A DNA stretch of 33,641 nucleotides from Nesterenkonia sp. E16_10 (GTDB lineage Bacteria > Actinomycetota > Actinomycetes > Actinomycetales > Micrococcaceae). Of the stretch, positions 21,121 through 27,861 are shown one piece after another. A program made the position numbers and the translations under genes. Each line of letters opens with the position of its first letter. Position 1 is the stretch's first letter. The DNA is taken from contig NZ_JADPSA010000007.1 of the NCBI RefSeq assembly GCF_017347085.1, forward strand, positions 1 to 33,641, given 5' to 3'. Below the pieces are notes generated by a model, which saw only the letters and a program-made list of their open reading frames with translations, was not told the DNA's origin and made no database searches.

Positions 21121-21765
21121 GTGAGCGCAAGCAACGGCGCAGGTAATTCGGGGAGCCAGACGGGCTCCTCCGCGGCGCGCCCGGCCACCCGGTTCCCCGC
21201 GCCCCGTCCGCGTGCCCAGGCCGCTGGCGGGGCCACCACGAACGACCGTCCCGCGTCGGGCCAGGCCGGCGGCGCCACGCCCCGGCCCACCGCCGGGGCG
21301 CGCCCCAGCGCGCCGGCAGGTCGTCCGGCTCAGGGGCAGCGTCCCACCGGGACTCGTCCTCAGCCCGGCTTGGTGCGTCCGACGCCGAAAGCGAAGGTCC
21401 GCAAGGCGCGGCTGCTGATCTCCAAGGTCGACCCCTGGTCGGTGTTGAAGATGAGCTTCCTGCTCTCGGTGGCCCTGGGCATCATGACCGTGGTCGCGGC
21501 GGTCACGCTGTGGACCGTCATGGACGTCTCTGGGATCTTCAACCGGGTCAACGATCTGCTGGGCCAGATCCTCGGCACCGAAGGCGGCGGCGGCTCCTTC
21601 CGGGTCGAAGAGCTCGTGACCATCACTCAGGTCGCGGCCTTCGCCACGATCATCGCGGTGGTCAACGTGGTGCTGCTGACCGTGCTCTCGATGCTCGCAG
21701 CAGTGCTGTACAACCTCTCTGCCTCCCTGGTGGGAGGCGTCGGCGTCACGCTCACCGACGACTGA
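21121..21765 (+). CDS. DUF3566 membrane protein downstream of gyrA
   Basis: DUF3566 proteins are small actinobacterial membrane proteins nearly always encoded next to gyrA; their function is unknown to me. The 214-residue protein begins at a GTG 12 bases after the gyrA stop codon, with GGAGG upstream, so it is probably translated from the gyrase mRNA. The first 95 residues are a disordered Pro/Ala/Arg/Gly-rich cytoplasmic region. Two membrane segments follow (about 109-133 and 167-197), joined by a short loop, and the C-terminus is short. Confidence 0.85.
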   Translation: MSASNGAGNSGSQTGSSAARPATRFPAPRPRAQAAGGATTNDRPASGQAGGATPRPTAGARPSAPAGRPAQGQRPTGTRPQPGLVRPTPKAKVRKARLLISKVDPWSVLKMSFLLSVALGIMTVVAAVTLWTVMDVSGIFNRVNDLLGQILGTEGGGGSFRVEELVTITQVAAFATIIAVVNVVLLTVLSMLAAVLYNLSASLVGGVGVTLTDD

Positions 21766-21767
21766 GC

Positions 21768-21804
21768 GCTCTCGGACCGGCGATTTGGTCCGGTCGCTGA
21801 GAGC
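21768..21804 (+). terminator. Imperfect hairpin after the gyrase operon
   Basis: CGGACC (21773-21778) pairs with GGTCCG (21787-21792), and GCTCT pairs with AGAGC outside an asymmetric internal loop. There is no T-run, so termination is uncertain. Confidence 0.35.
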
Positions 21805-21814
21805 AGGGTAATGT
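21785..21814 (+). promoter_or_regulatory. Possible tRNA-Ile promoter
   Basis: TTGGTC (21785-21790) and TAATGT (21809-21814) are separated by 18 bases, about 45 bases upstream of the tRNA. The -35 overlaps the preceding hairpin. Confidence 0.4.
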
Positions 21815-21860
21815 GTAGTGGTCGCCCTCGCGGGGGCGGCAAATCAAAAACAAGGTGTCC

Positions 21861-21934
21861 GGGCGTATAGCTCAGGCGGTTAGAGCGCATCGCTGATAAC
21901 GATGAGGTCGGAGGTTCAAGTCCTCCTACGCCCA
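21861..21934 (+). tRNA. tRNA-Ile (anticodon GAT)
   Basis: A 74-base cloverleaf: acceptor stem GGGCGTA/TACGCCC, D-loop with AGCTCAGGCGGTTAGAGC, anticodon GAT at 21895-21897 in the loop CTGATAA, T-arm GGAGGTTCAAGTCCTCC and discriminator A. CCA is not encoded. It decodes ATC and ATT. Confidence 0.97.
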
Positions 21935-21957
21935 CCCCGGACTCCAAGGAGGGAAAC

Positions 21958-22071
21958 ATGAAACGTCTCGTCTTTATGGCTCTCTCCGTGGCGGGAATCC
22001 TCGGCTATCGCCAGTGGCGACGCGCCGAGGACACCCGGCAGGTCTGGTCCCAGGCCACAGATTCGCTCTGA
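21958..22071 (+). CDS. DLW-39-type small membrane protein
   Basis: A 37-residue gene lies between the two tRNAs, starting at the ATG at 21958 with a perfect AAGGAGG five bases upstream. The product begins MKRLVFMALSVAGILGYRQW, a short hydrophobic segment, followed by a charged part ending VWSQATDSL. Tiny proteins of this form, called DLW-39 in database naming, occupy the same position near the gyrA-tRNA-Ile-tRNA-Ala region in many actinobacteria. The role is unknown. The strong ribosome-binding site and conserved place support its being real despite its size. Confidence 0.8.
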   Translation: MKRLVFMALSVAGILGYRQWRRAEDTRQVWSQATDSL

Positions 22072-22090
22072 TAGCCTGAGGAACACCTTT

Positions 22091-22166
22091 GGGGGCATGG
22101 CGCAATTGGTAGCGCACCTGCTTTGCAAGCAGGGGGTTAGGGGTTCGAGTCCCCTTGCCTCCACCA
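22091..22166 (+). tRNA. tRNA-Ala (anticodon TGC)
   Basis: A 76-base cloverleaf with acceptor stem GGGGGCA/TGCCTCC (one G-T pair), anticodon TGC at 22124-22126 in the loop TTTGCAA, stem CCTGC/GCAGG and T-arm AGGGGTTCGAGTCCCCT. The 3' CCA is encoded, unlike in the neighbouring tRNA-Ile. Confidence 0.97.
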
Positions 22167-22179
22167 AAGGCCAGATCGA

Positions 22180-22212
22180 GAAGCTCCCCACACCTCAGGT
22201 GCGGGGAGCTTC
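22180..22212 (+). terminator. Rho-independent-type terminator after tRNA-Ala
   Basis: GAAGCTCCCC (22180-22189) pairs perfectly with GGGGAGCTTC (22203-22212), and CACCT/AGGTG extends the stem inward after one mismatch. TTCGTG follows. It probably ends the tRNA transcript. Confidence 0.8.
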
Positions 22213-22298
22213 TTCGTGTCACGGGCCAGTTTCACGGCCCGGCGGGCTCCCATGTTCGCGGTGGCCGTATGCGATCTGGTTCCTTGGCGCGGGTACGC

Positions 22299-22455
22299 TA
22301 TAGTCTCGAGCTAACAGATCAATCGAGAGACTGAAGAGGTGCCTGACACAGGTGTACGAGTTACCAAGCGCAGCACACCGCCGACGATATCGTCCCGCGG
22401 GTGCTGCGAATGCAGGGCCAGCTGATCGCCGTGGACACACCCGGGTGGTGACCCG
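22299..22455 (+). promoter_or_regulatory. Promoter and hairpin-rich leader of the CNNM genes
   Basis: TATAGT (22299-22304) is a strong -10; no good -35 was seen. The predicted leader of about 145 bases contains several inverted repeats. TCTCGA/TCGAGA (22304-22328) spans the start site. CCTG-ACA-CAGG is at 22342-22352. CGCAGCAC (22369-22376) pairs with GTGCTGCG (22401-22408) around the palindrome GACGATATCGTC (22383-22394). CACCCGGGTG (22438-22447) lies next to the start codon and could mask the ribosome-binding site. It does not match the M-box or other riboswitches I know. Confidence 0.5.
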
Positions 22456-23817
22456 GTGATCGAGATCCTGCTCCTTCTGCTGGGCATCCTGGTAATCCTG
22501 GTGATCATTGCCGCCAACGGCTACTTCGTGGCCCAAGAGTTCGCCTACATGTCCGTGGACCGCAATAAGCTGCGGGCGCTTGCGGCGGAAGGCAATAAAT
22601 CCGCCAAACGTGCGCTCGACGTCACCGGACGCACCTCCTTCATGCTCTCCGGAGCACAGCTGGGCATCACGGTCACCGGTCTGCTCGTCGGCTATGTCGC
22701 CGAACCCCTGGTGGGCGAGAGCCTGGGCGCCCTGCTGGGCGGCGTCGGCGTCCCGGCCGCGCTCGGGATCACGGTGGGCACCGTCATCGCGCTGGCAGTC
22801 TCCACCATCGTGCAGATGATCTTCGGAGAGCTCTTCCCCAAGAACTACGCCATCGCCAATCCGACCCCGCTCTCGCTGGGCCTGGCACGCTCCACGAAGT
22901 TCTATCTGGCCGCATTCGGCTGGCTGATCTGGATCTTCGACGTCTCGGCGAACGCGCTGCTGAAGCTGCTGCGCATCGAACCGGTGCACGATGTGGAGTC
23001 CAGCGCCACGGCGAAGGACCTTGAGCACATCGTGACCAGCTCGCATGAGAGCGGGGACCTCGCCGAGGAGATGTACCTGACCCTGGATCGGATCCTGGAC
23101 TTCCCGGATCACGATGTCGAGCATGCCATGATCCCCCGATCACGCACCGGTCTGATCCATCCGGACACCACGCTGGGTGAGATCCGTACCCTCATGGCGC
23201 AGGAGCACACCCGCTACCCGGTGGTCGACACCCATGACGAACCGGTCGGCGTCGTGCACCTGGTGGATCTGCTCGGCACGAAGTTCACCGATGCAGCGCC
23301 AGCCACCGAGATCATGCGCGCCCCGGTGATCGTCCCGACTCTGATGCCCCTGCCCGAGGCCGTGCGCGCGCTGCGCGATGCCAATGCCAAGCTGGCCTGC
23401 GTCATCGACGAGTACGGCGGCTTCACCGGTGTGGTCACCATGGAGGACCTGGCCGAGGAGATCCTCGGCGAGATCACCGACGAGCACGACGACGAGGAGC
23501 CCGCCGGCATCGAGAACGTCGGGGAGAACCACTGGCGCATCGACGGCGATCTGCATCTCGATGAGGTGGAGCGCGTCATCGGCCAGGACTTCCCGGAAGG
23601 CGACTATGAGACGCTCTCCGGGCTGCTGATGTCTCAGGAGGGGTCCCTGCTCACCCAGGGCCAGGAGGTCCGCATCGACCTCCCGGCCGATCCCGCCGAC
23701 TACGGCGAATCCTCGCCCCCACAGCGCTGGGTCGACATCACGGTGCTCAGCGTGGACCGCCACGTTCCCGAGTCGGTGCACCTGCGACTGACCGAACACT
23801 TCGAGGAGGAACGATGA
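22456..23817 (+). CDS. CNNM/CorC-family transporter (DUF21-CBS-CorC)
   Basis: Proteins of this family export or control Mg2+ (CorC, MpfA, CNNM) and were long misnamed haemolysins. The 453-residue protein starts at the GTG at 22456. Residues 1-185 form the membrane CNNM/DUF21 domain with NGYFVAQEFAYMSVD (21-35) and FGELFPKNYA (123-132). A CBS-domain pair (about 222-340) senses nucleotides in relatives, and a CorC/HlyC domain (about 350-445) ends the protein. The stop codon overlaps the next gene's start by four bases, and the second protein is a shorter member of the same family, so they may form a heteromeric unit. Confidence 0.9.
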   Translation: MIEILLLLLGILVILVIIAANGYFVAQEFAYMSVDRNKLRALAAEGNKSAKRALDVTGRTSFMLSGAQLGITVTGLLVGYVAEPLVGESLGALLGGVGVPAALGITVGTVIALAVSTIVQMIFGELFPKNYAIANPTPLSLGLARSTKFYLAAFGWLIWIFDVSANALLKLLRIEPVHDVESSATAKDLEHIVTSSHESGDLAEEMYLTLDRILDFPDHDVEHAMIPRSRTGLIHPDTTLGEIRTLMAQEHTRYPVVDTHDEPVGVVHLVDLLGTKFTDAAPATEIMRAPVIVPTLMPLPEAVRALRDANAKLACVIDEYGGFTGVVTMEDLAEEILGEITDEHDDEEPAGIENVGENHWRIDGDLHLDEVERVIGQDFPEGDYETLSGLLMSQEGSLLTQGQEVRIDLPADPADYGESSPPQRWVDITVLSVDRHVPESVHLRLTEHFEEER

Positions 23818-24893
23818 GCGACTGGCTGATCCCCACCGTGGCGACCATTGCGATCATCGCCATCTCGGCCTTCTTCGTGATCCTGGAGTTCGCGCTGCTC
23901 GCCGCCCGCCGCCACCGGCTGGAGGAGGAGGCCGAGCACAGCCGTTCGGCCCGGGCCGCGCTGCGCGGGCTCAACGAGCTCACCGTGATGCTTGCCGGAG
24001 CCCAGCTGGGCATCACCGCATGCACCTTCGCGCTGGGTGCGGTGAGCAAGCCCGCCGTGGACTACGCGCTGACCCCGATCTTCGAGTCCTGGAACATGCC
24101 GCTGTGGGCCGCAGACGTGCTCGCCTTCGCCCTGGCGCTGTTCCTGATGACCTTCCTGCACCTGGTGGTCGGTGAGATGGCCCCGAAGTCCTGGGCCATT
24201 GCGCATCCGGAACGGGCTGCGAAGCTCATCGCGCTCCCGGCACAGGTGGTCCTCTGGGGCTTCCGCCCGCTCCTGCTCTGGATCAACGGCATCGCCAACC
24301 GTCTGGTCGCGGCCAGCGGCATCACCCCGGTGGACCGCGCAGCAGCCGGTGGCTACGACTCCGACACGATCCGACACCTGGTGGAGTACTCCACCCAAAC
24401 CGGGACGCTGGATGAGGCATCGGCCTCGCAGATCTCCCGGGTCATCGACCTGGAGACGCTCACCGTGGATGATGTCATCGCGGGACGCACCCGACAGGAG
24501 ACCACGACGGTGCCGGCCACAGCCACCGCGGCCGATGTCCAGGCTGCGGCCCAGCGCACCGGGCACCTGCGGATCCTGATCATCCCCGAGACCGGGGCTA
24601 ACCCGCTGGTGGTCCACGTCCGGGACACGCTCACGGTCGGCCCGGAACATCCGGTGAGCGATCTGGCTCGACCCGCGCTCGTCGTCTCCTCCGGCGCCTC
24701 GGTCTATGACGCGTTCCAGACCATGCGGGCGGCCGGGGAACAGCTCGCGGTGGTCTATTCCGAGGGCGCCCCGGCCGGAGCCATCACCTGGAACGACATC
24801 CTCAAGCGGATGTGGCCCACGATGGAGGAGCAGTGGAGCGAGTCAGAGGCCGCTGCCGACTCCCGTGCGCAGGGCAGCTCCGCTCGACGCTAG
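23814..24893 (+). CDS. Second CNNM-family transporter, lacking a CorC domain
   Basis: The 359-residue protein is a shorter paralogue of the product of the preceding gene, with an ATGA overlap and GAGGA just before the start. The membrane domain (about 1-175) includes ISAFFVILEFALLAARRHR (17-35) and VGEMAPKSWA (119-128). A weakly conserved CBS pair follows (about 210-335). The C-terminal CorC/HlyC domain of the first protein is missing, and the tail is hydrophilic. Paired full-length and short genes of this type are common in actinobacteria. Ion specificity cannot be read directly; Mg2+ is the family expectation. Confidence 0.88.
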   Translation: MSDWLIPTVATIAIIAISAFFVILEFALLAARRHRLEEEAEHSRSARAALRGLNELTVMLAGAQLGITACTFALGAVSKPAVDYALTPIFESWNMPLWAADVLAFALALFLMTFLHLVVGEMAPKSWAIAHPERAAKLIALPAQVVLWGFRPLLLWINGIANRLVAASGITPVDRAAAGGYDSDTIRHLVEYSTQTGTLDEASASQISRVIDLETLTVDDVIAGRTRQETTTVPATATAADVQAAAQRTGHLRILIIPETGANPLVVHVRDTLTVGPEHPVSDLARPALVVSSGASVYDAFQTMRAAGEQLAVVYSEGAPAGAITWNDILKRMWPTMEEQWSESEAAADSRAQGSSARR

Positions 24894-24941
24894 CCCGCAC
24901 GTCTCAGGCGCCTCACTCTGAGGCTGCCGAAGCAGCAGGAC

Positions 24942-24974
24942 GACGCCGGACCCACAGCCTGTGGGTCCGGCGTC
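24942..24974 (+). terminator. Strong hairpin terminator after the CNNM pair
   Basis: GACGCCGGACCCACA (24942-24956) pairs perfectly over 15 bp with TGTGGGTCCGGCGTC (24960-24974) around a three-base loop, followed by GTTGTAT. It ends the CNNM transcript before the DnaA-box cluster. Confidence 0.85.
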
Positions 24975-25006
24975 GTTGTATCTCCCGGAATGACCCAGAT
25001 CTCGAG

Positions 25007-25113
25007 TTCTCCACAGGGTTTATCCACAGTGTGCATAAGTTACACAGCTGTGATTCCCGAGGTCAGAGCGCTATCCACAGGAATCTGTGCATTGTGCACA
25101 AAACTGTGGATTA
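25007..25113. other. DnaA-box cluster outside oriC
   Basis: Six DnaA-box-like nonamers occur in 107 bp. One is exact, TTATCCACA at 25020-25028. The others have one mismatch: TTCTCCACA 25007-25015, TGTGCATAA 25030-25038 (minus), CTATCCACA 25071-25079, TTGTGCACA 25092-25100 (against TTGTCCACA) and TGTGGATTA 25105-25113 (minus). The palindrome CACAGCTGTG is at 25043-25052. The cluster lies between two convergent gene ends (24893 and 25239), downstream of a terminator, so it is not an ordinary promoter. The rest of this 345-base gap (25114-25238) shows nothing recognisable. Titration of DnaA or local replication control is the likeliest role. Confidence 0.65.
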
Positions 25114-25238
25114 GTCCTGCACAGCCTGGGGACCATCACGCCGGGCAGCCCCCGCAGGGCCCAGGCGCGCTCCAGGCAGGTTCCCCGCCGGGGTGCGTGC
25201 CGGGTGCATGTGGGTTTCCTGCGCGGTGCATCGGGGAT

Positions 25239-26090
25239 TCACGAATAGGGATTGACCAGGTTCATGCCCAGCCCGGTCAGCAGCACCAGGACCCCGGCGA
25301 TGCCGAGCAGTCCGATGCTCTGCCAGCGGGCCCGGCGGCGCGCCTCCTGGCGCCGGTCGCCGGAGGTTCGGGTCGGAGCCTTGGAGATGACCAGGGCGCA
25401 CAGCGTGCCCACCACGAGTCCCCCGAAGTGTCCCTGCCAGGAGATGCCCGGGATCACGAAGCTGATCACCACGTTGATCCCGATCAGGGTGAGGATCCCA
25501 CCGGTCTGCGAGCCGGTGGCACGCATCAGGACGAACAGCGCCCCGAAGAGTCCGAACACCGCACCGGAGGCTCCAAGCGTGGGGGTCCAGGCGGGGGTCA
25601 GGAAGAGCACCGCGACCGAGCCGCCCAGAGCCGAGAGGGTCAGCAGCGCGATATAGCGCAGCCCACCGAGCGCCGGCTCGATGGCACGGCCGATGAACCA
25701 GAGCGCGAACATGTTGAAGAGCAGATGCATCGCATTGTTCGGAGAATGCACCAGTGCGGAGGTGAGCATCCGCCAGGGCTCGAAGAACCAGGCGGAGGTC
25801 TGCACCGGGGCGTACCAGAGAGCGCCGGTGACCGGATCGGGATTCGCCCCGGTGAGCGTGCCGCCGAGCAGCTGCAGGCCGAAGAGCAGGACACACAGCC
25901 CGATGAGCGTGAAGGTGACCACGGGGCGCCGGTCCGGGTGCAGCACGGCGCCGAACTGGGAGCGCGCGGGGGGTCGGCGTCGTTGGAACTCGTCCTGAGC
26001 TCTGCTCAGGCAGTCCACGCATTGAAACCCGACCGGGGCCTCACGCAGGCACCCCGAACAGGCCAGCCTCTCGCAGCGTTGACACGCCAC
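25239..26090 (-). CDS. Rhomboid-family intramembrane serine protease with zinc-ribbon-like N-terminus
   Basis: Rhomboids cleave transmembrane proteins within the bilayer. From the GTG at 26090 the protein has 283 residues. Cysteine pairs CQRC (3-6), CSGC (11-14) and CVDC (24-27) suggest a zinc-binding N-terminus. The membrane core has H122 and N126 (MHLLFNMFAL), the catalytic serine S175 in GASGAVFG and the catalytic histidine H221 in GHFGG. In-frame sequence upstream of the GTG encodes CTKHPDRPAT, which fits the usual start of these actinobacterial proteins (C-x-x-HP-x-R-P), but contains no ATG, GTG or TTG. An ATC at 26135, nine bases after GAGGA, may therefore be the true start. The gene follows the cyclophilin gene closely on the same strand. 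Confidence 0.9.
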   Translation of the reverse strand: MACQRCERLACSGCLREAPVGFQCVDCLSRAQDEFQRRRPPARSQFGAVLHPDRRPVVTFTLIGLCVLLFGLQLLGGTLTGANPDPVTGALWYAPVQTSAWFFEPWRMLTSALVHSPNNAMHLLFNMFALWFIGRAIEPALGGLRYIALLTLSALGGSVAVLFLTPAWTPTLGASGAVFGLFGALFVLMRATGSQTGGILTLIGINVVISFVIPGISWQGHFGGLVVGTLCALVISKAPTRTSGDRRQEARRRARWQSIGLLGIAGVLVLLTGLGMNLVNPYS

Positions 26091-26147
26091 GGTGGCCGGC
26101 CTGTCCGGGTGCTTCGTGCAGAATGTTGCGTCGATCGTGCTAGATCC

Positions 26148-26681
26148 TCAGAGCTTCTTGATGTCGATCTTCTCGATGACGACATCTTCCTTCGGACGGT
26201 CCCGGTTATCGGTGGGAACCGTGTTCAGGGCATCCACGATCTTCTGCGAGGCAGGATCGGAGACCTCACCGAAGATGGTGTGCTTGCCCTGCAGCCAGGT
26301 GGTGGCCACAGAGGTGATGAAGAACTGGGACCCGTTGGTGCCGGGACCGGCGTTCGCCATGGCCAGCTTATAGGCGGAGGTGAAGTCCAGCTCCGGGTGG
26401 ATCTCGTCGCCGAACTTATAGCCGGGACCGCCGACGCCGAGGCCGAGGGGGTCCCCGCCCTGGATCATGAAGTCGGAGATGATCCGATGGAACACGGTTC
26501 CGCTGTAGAGCGGGGTGTCGACCATCTTCTCGCCGGACTCCGGGTGGGTCCACTCGCGCTCACCGGTGGCGAGCCCGACGAAGTTGTCCACGGTCTTGGG
26601 AGCGTGGTTCCCGAAGAGCTCGACGAGGATCTCGCCCTGGGAAGTACGGATAGTTGCCTGATGTGTTGCGATAGCACTCAT
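26148..26681 (-). CDS. ppiA: Cyclophilin-type peptidyl-prolyl cis-trans isomerase
   Basis: The enzyme isomerises Xaa-Pro peptide bonds during protein folding. The ATG at 26681 gives 177 residues starting MSAIATHQATIRTSQGEI, the usual family start; two earlier in-frame starts are less likely. Cyclophilin motifs include VFHRIISDFMIQGGDP, with the catalytic arginine, then NAGPGTNGSQFFIT and GKHTIFGEV. No signal peptide is seen, so it is cytoplasmic. The gene is divergent from the unknown gene at 26817, and the rhomboid gene begins just after its stop codon. In actinobacteria this cyclophilin-rhomboid-crgA order is common near oriC. Confidence 0.95.
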   Translation of the reverse strand: MSAIATHQATIRTSQGEILVELFGNHAPKTVDNFVGLATGEREWTHPESGEKMVDTPLYSGTVFHRIISDFMIQGGDPLGLGVGGPGYKFGDEIHPELDFTSAYKLAMANAGPGTNGSQFFITSVATTWLQGKHTIFGEVSDPASQKIVDALNTVPTDNRDRPKEDVVIEKIDIKKL

Positions 26682-26816
26682 GAATCCCATTCTCTCACTC
26701 TTGGTGGCGTGCAGTGCCAGGGGCAGGGATGATGAAGGGATCGGCAGGGCCATAGCAGCTCACGCAGAGACCACGTAAGCTGAAGCCAGCAACCGATCCG
26801 AGTTCGGAGGACATGC

Positions 26817-27758
26817 ATGTTCGGCAAGAAGAAGAAGCGCAACCACAGCTGGGAGCACCTGGTGCTCGCGGGGGTCGAGTCCGCACGCGATTGGACCGCC
26901 CCGAAACTGGGAGCGGCGGCAGACTGGGCCGAAGGCACCTACCGCAAGGGTGCCCCGAAGGTGCACGATGCCTCGGGCCGCGCATTGACCGCGGTCAATG
27001 ACAGCGCCTCGGTGGCGGGCAAGAAGATCAAGGAATACTCCTCGGTCGCCGGCGGCGGCATCTCGTCTCAGTACGAGAAGCTTCCTCCGCAGGCCAAGGC
27101 AGAGGTCTCCAAGATCCTGGCGAAGTACGACACTGCCAAGACGCAGTTCACCTCGGAGTACGTCCCGGCCACCTCGGCGAAGCTGGGCGGCTATGCGGAC
27201 AAGACCGCGAAGCTGATCCACCGCGCCGAGCTTGATCCTCGCGTGGAGAAGGCGCTGATCAAGGCCACCGGTGACAAGAAGATCGTCAAGAAGCTGCGCA
27301 AGAGCTCCGAGCGCTACGCCAAGGATGCTGCCAAGACGCTGAAGAAGCCCCAGCGTTCGAACAGCCGCAAGAAGGGTCTGCTGGTCTTCGGACTGGTGGC
27401 CGCGGCCGTGACGGCAGGGGTGGCCGCATGGCGCGCCAGCCAGCCGGTGGAGGATCCGTGGAAGAAGCCTGCGCCGGTCACCCGGCCCGCCGCCTCCTCC
27501 ACGGCAGCTCCCAAGCCGGTGACCTCGGCCCCCAAGCCGGCCGCAGCGGCTCCGAAGCCAGCTGCCCAGGGCGGTTCGGCTGCGCCGAGCACCGTCGCGG
27601 GGACTCCGGCCGCGGCGCCGAAGGCGAATCCCGACGCCCCCAAGAGCTCCGGTGCGCCGGAGTCCAAGGCGGGCCCCTCGGGAGTCACCAACGTCAACGC
27701 CCAGAACGCCGATGAGGCCAAGGGCAACAACGTTCCCTCACCGAAGCCGGCCACCTGA
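26817..27758 (+). CDS. Single-span protein with Ala/Pro/Lys-rich C-terminus, unknown function
   Basis: I do not recognise a functional domain. The 313-residue product starts at the ATG at 26817, six bases after GGAGG; an out-of-frame ATG lies four bases earlier. The N-terminal 185 residues are basic and probably helical, with many Lys and Ala and alternating charged residues. One membrane segment lies at about 187-206 (LLVFGLVAAAVTAGVAAW). The rest (212-313) is low-complexity Ala/Pro/Lys/Ser with repeated PKPA and PKPV. A cytoplasmic N-terminus and an external, wall-spanning Pro-rich tail would be reasonable. Similar genes sit next to ppiA in related actinobacteria as far as I recall. Confidence 0.8.
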   Translation: MFGKKKKRNHSWEHLVLAGVESARDWTAPKLGAAADWAEGTYRKGAPKVHDASGRALTAVNDSASVAGKKIKEYSSVAGGGISSQYEKLPPQAKAEVSKILAKYDTAKTQFTSEYVPATSAKLGGYADKTAKLIHRAELDPRVEKALIKATGDKKIVKKLRKSSERYAKDAAKTLKKPQRSNSRKKGLLVFGLVAAAVTAGVAAWRASQPVEDPWKKPAPVTRPAASSTAAPKPVTSAPKPAAAAPKPAAQGGSAAPSTVAGTPAAAPKANPDAPKSSGAPESKAGPSGVTNVNAQNADEAKGNNVPSPKPAT

Positions 27759-27784
27759 GCTGAGCCTCGACTGAGAACGTAGCG

Positions 27785-27828
27785 ACACGGGAGCGGACCT
27801 GGCGATCATGCCAGGTCCGCTCCCGTGT
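27785..27828. terminator. Bidirectional hairpin terminator, 19-bp stem
   Basis: The arms at 27785-27803 and 27810-27828 are perfectly complementary over 19 bp around the loop GATCAT. It lies between convergent genes and can serve both. The T-runs are poor, as is usual in high-GC genomes. Confidence 0.85.
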
Positions 27829-27861
27829 GCGCGGTGGTGTCGTGGTGTGCGCGGTGGTGTC
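27825..27861. repeat. 17-bp tandem direct repeat, 20-bp period
   Basis: GTGTGCGCGGTGGTGTC occurs at 27825-27841 and 27845-27861, separated by three bases. The first copy begins in the terminator arm and the second contains the start of the pabA stop codon, so one copy may be a local duplication. Confidence 0.7.

Noticed and set aside
22311-22455. M-box (ykoK) magnesium riboswitch in the CNNM leader
   Set aside because: The conserved M-box words such as GTTAGGTGAGGCTCCT are missing, so only an unclassified structured leader is claimed.
24990-26732. 580-residue open frame on the plus strand
   Set aside because: It runs through the DnaA-box cluster and antisense to the rhomboid and cyclophilin genes, and its sequence is Gln/Gly/Glu/Arg-rich without motifs.
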